Positions 13,479 to 15,498 of a DNA stretch of 15,498 bases are shown one piece after another. The translations under genes and the position numbers were made by a program. The DNA comes from an uncultured Asticcacaulis sp. (GTDB lineage: Bacteria > Pseudomonadota > Alphaproteobacteria > Caulobacterales > Caulobacteraceae): positions 1 through 15,498 of the forward strand of contig CAMLPZ010000072.1 in the NCBI GenBank assembly GCA_946482045.1, given 5' to 3'. Within the stretch, counting starts at the first letter, position 1. Each line of letters opens with the position of its first letter. The notes beneath the pieces are model-generated. The model had not been told where the DNA came from. It did not search any database and saw nothing but the letters and a program-made list of their open reading frames with translations.

Positions 13479-13784
13479 TCAGATGACTATGGTGTCGCGC
13501 GCGCGGATAAGCAGGCTGTCCTGGCGGAAGGCGGCCTGAAGGTGAGCGCGGTATTGCGCCCACCATTCTGCATCCAATTTTTCCGCCATGACTTCGAATA
13601 TGACGATGTCGTCCCGCACCACGCTATCGTCCTGGGCCCACAGGCCAGCCGCGGGCGCGCGGGAATAGACGGTCAGGCCGCCGAACCGTTCGGTCAGGGC
13701 CTGACGCTCCTTTGCGTAAAGGTCGGATGAAAACTGCCGGCCGTCATTGTCCGTGAGCGGCAGGAAGATTTCGAACACGAACAC
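13479..13784 (-). CDS. Unrecognised 101-aa protein downstream of catalase
   Basis: I cannot assign a family. The protein starts with GTG at 13784, supported by GAAGG 6 nt upstream, and begins 14 bp after the catalase stop, so the two genes are probably co-transcribed. It is soluble, without a signal peptide or membrane helix. Notable stretches are FEIFLPLTDNDGRQF near the N-terminus, LTERFGGLTVYSRAPAAG, VVRDDIVIFEVMAEKLD, and WWAQYRAHLQAAFRQDSLLIR towards the C-terminus. The order strand-helix-strand-strand-helix and the FEI/FEV repeats suggest a small ferredoxin-like or dimeric alpha-beta barrel fold; this is a guess from pattern only. Codon use looks like that of its neighbours. Placement suggests an accessory role linked to the catalase. 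Confidence 0.75.
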   Translation of the reverse strand: MFVFEIFLPLTDNDGRQFSSDLYAKERQALTERFGGLTVYSRAPAAGLWAQDDSVVRDDIVIFEVMAEKLDAEWWAQYRAHLQAAFRQDSLLIRARDTIVI

Positions 13785-13798
13785 GGCCGGCCTTCAGT

Positions 13799-15498
13799 TC
13801 AGGTCGCCGACGGCAGGTCCGGATTGAGCGCGACCATCGCCTTTTCGCGCGCCCAGTGGCGAATATCGCCGAGAGCCTCGATATAGGCGCCGACCGCATC
13901 CGGTCCTTCCAGTTCGACGAAACCGTCATCGAGGTCATCAATAATCCCGGCCTTTTCCAGCAGCGGCACGACGCCCGGCGAATGCGCCACAAACTTGAAG
14001 TGGGCAAAGGCGTCCGAAACGAAGTCGCGCGCCGGCGGCAGTTTGGAAAGCTTTTCGGCGCCGGTTTCGGACGCCAGCACCACCGGGAAGTCGAACAGGA
14101 CCGATGGGCCGCCGTCGACCTTGTACTGCGGCGTCACCACCGTTCCATCGCTCAGCTCCGCGCCGCCGATCTTCGGCGCAATGACTTCGACCACCGCGCC
14201 TGCGGCCGTCGCTGCGTCGACGATCGCATTGTAGATGCCTGCATCAGCGCCATCGCCCAGCAGGATGCCGAACTTGCGGCCCTTCAGCGTGCCGGGATTT
14301 TTCTTCAGGATGCTCAGCGCGTCGGAGGGAGCCAGGTCCGTCCGCGTCGGCTTCCTGGCCTGGGCGGGCTTTGGCAGCTTGGGCAGGCCCAGACCTTCTG
14401 CGACGATGCGCGCCAGGGTTTCGTCGATGTTCAGCAGGTGCGAAACCATCCTCGCCCGAATATCCTCGCGCTCACAGCGGCTGAGTTCGAAGATGAGCGC
14501 GCTCTGGATATGCGCCTGCTCGATCTCGGTTTGGCTGACATAGAACTGCCGCGCCTGGCTGTAGTGATCGGCGAACAGTTCCGGCCGGATACGCAGCTTC
14601 GCGCCCTCGACCGGCTCGGGGAAGCTGCGGAACCCTTCGGCGCTCTCGCGCGGCCCCGGGTCTTCGCCGTGTTCCGGCCCCCAGGAATTGGGCTCGTAAT
14701 TGACGCGGCCCTTGGGGTTCATGAAGGCCATGTGGCCGTCCTGCTGGAAGTGGGCGAACGGGCAGCGCGGCGCATTGATCGGCAGTTGCGTGAAGTTGGG
14801 GCTGCCTAAGCGCTTCAACTGCGTGTCGAGATAGGAGAAGTTCCGGCCCTGCAGCAGCGGGTCATTGGTGAAGTCGAGGCCCGGCACGATGTTCTGGGTG
14901 CAGAAGGCGACTTGTTCGGTCTCGGCGAAGAAGTTGTCCGGCATGCGGTTGAGCACCAGCCGGCCGACCATGCGCAGCGGCACCAGCTCTTCCGGGATGA
15001 TCTTGGTGGCGTCCAGCACGTCGAAGTCGAACTGTTCGGCAAAATCCTCGTCGAACAGCTGCAGGCCCAGCTCCCACTCCGGAAAGTCACCTGACTGGAT
15101 GGCGTTCCACAGGTCGCGGCGATGGAAGTCCGGATCGGCGCCATTGATCTTGACCGCTTCGTTCCACACGACGGACTGCGAGCCGAGCTTGGGCCGCCAG
15201 TGGAACTTGACGAAGGTCGACTTGCCCTTGGCATCGACCATGCGGAAGGTGTGGACGCCAAAGCCTTCCATCATGCGATAACTGCGCGGAATGGTGCGGT
15301 CGGACATGATCCACATGACCATGTGCATCGATTCCGGCATCAGCGAGATGAAGTCCCAGAAATTGTCGTGGGCGGTCTGCGCCTGCGGAAAATCGCGGTC
15401 GGGCTCCTGCTTGGCGGCGTGGACCAGGTCCGGGAACTTCATGGCGTCCTGGATGAAGAAGACCGGGATGTTGTTGCCGACCAGGTCCCAGTTGCCCT
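13799..15498 (-). CDS. katE: Large-subunit monofunctional haem catalase (5' end outside window)
   Basis: About 565 residues are visible, and the frame runs off the right edge. The first visible residues are [18 protein letters not shown], containing the distal-pocket Asn; the catalytic His lies outside. The proximal haem ligand Tyr is in [10 protein letters not shown] (codon 14831-14833). NYEPNSWGP and the C-terminal extension with a flavodoxin/GATase-1-like domain ([18 protein letters not shown] onwards) identify a clade 2, HPII/KatE-type large-subunit catalase that dismutates H2O2 to water and oxygen. The position of HPII His392, which cross-links to the haem Tyr, is Cys here ([10 protein letters not shown], codon 14900-14902). 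The stop at 13799 is followed closely by a small gene. The in-frame ATG at 15442 is internal, not the start. Regulation is not visible. Confidence 0.95.
   Translation of the reverse strand, partial: GNWDLVGNNIPVFFIQDAMKFPDLVHAAKQEPDRDFPQAQTAHDNFWDFISLMPESMHMVMWIMSDRTIPRSYRMMEGFGVHTFRMVDAKGKSTFVKFHWRPKLGSQSVVWNEAVKINGADPDFHRRDLWNAIQSGDFPEWELGLQLFDEDFAEQFDFDVLDATKIIPEELVPLRMVGRLVLNRMPDNFFAETEQVAFCTQNIVPGLDFTNDPLLQGRNFSYLDTQLKRLGSPNFTQLPINAPRCPFAHFQQDGHMAFMNPKGRVNYEPNSWGPEHGEDPGPRESAEGFRSFPEPVEGAKLRIRPELFADHYSQARQFYVSQTEIEQAHIQSALIFELSRCEREDIRARMVSHLLNIDETLARIVAEGLGLPKLPKPAQARKPTRTDLAPSDALSILKKNPGTLKGRKFGILLGDGADAGIYNAIVDAATAAGAVVEVIAPKIGGAELSDGTVVTPQYKVDGGPSVLFDFPVVLASETGAEKLSKLPPARDFVSDAFAHFKFVAHSPGVVPLLEKAGIIDDLDDGFVELEGPDAVGAYIEALGDIRHWAREKAMVALNPDLPSAT

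Noticed and set aside
1..15498. Mobile elements, CRISPR arrays, tRNA genes
   Set aside because: I saw no transposase or integrase, no regularly spaced repeats and no tRNA-like cloverleaf on either strand by eye.

Overview
The window looks like chromosomal DNA of a GC-rich alphaproteobacterium, probably Caulobacterales (Caulobacter, Asticcacaulis or Phenylobacterium type). This rests on the base composition, the two TonB-dependent receptors, the family mix and the divergent gene pairs; no rRNA, tRNA or other marker confirms it. Coding density is high apart from one AT-rich gap at about 111-523. I see no insertion sequence, CRISPR array, tRNA or integrase.

Layout from left to right. (1) The first 36 codons of a leftward gene (110 to 1) resemble the N-terminus of secreted right-handed beta-helix proteins. 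An AT-rich, apparently non-coding gap follows. (2) A leftward TonB-dependent siderophore-type receptor (2688-580) stands back to back with a rightward three-gene operon (2756-6290): a CcmA/NosF-type ABC ATPase and two DUF3526 ABC-2 permeases, joined by ATGA stop/start overlaps. The 67-bp divergent spacer holds a perfect 6-3-6 palindrome, so the receptor and the inner-membrane ABC complex may be co-controlled. (3) A leftward operon (10631-6345) encodes a BtuB-like TonB-dependent receptor and, 27 bp later, a membrane-anchored fusion of ThuA, a GSDH/sorbosone-dehydrogenase-like beta-propeller and cytochrome c. A LacI-family-like 14-bp operator lies in its promoter region and there is no cobalamin riboswitch, so a sugar-type ligand is more likely than vitamin B12. 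(4) Divergent from it, a DUF3833 lipoprotein and TspO (10821-11958) follow a sequence resembling an ECF sigma factor promoter. (5) Leftward single genes come next: an exported tandem NIPSNAP protein, and an orphan single-domain response regulator with a 6-4-6 palindrome upstream. (6) At the right edge is a 5'-truncated large-subunit (KatE/HPII-type) catalase, followed 14 bp downstream by an unrecognised 101-aa protein.

The two clusters most worth following are the siderophore-type receptor with its double-DUF3526 ABC system, and the receptor/ThuA-dehydrogenase-cytochrome c operon. The second would couple outer-membrane uptake directly to periplasmic oxidation and respiration. The DUF3833-TspO pair and the catalase hint at oxidative or photo-oxidative stress functions, but nothing here proves that they are co-regulated.
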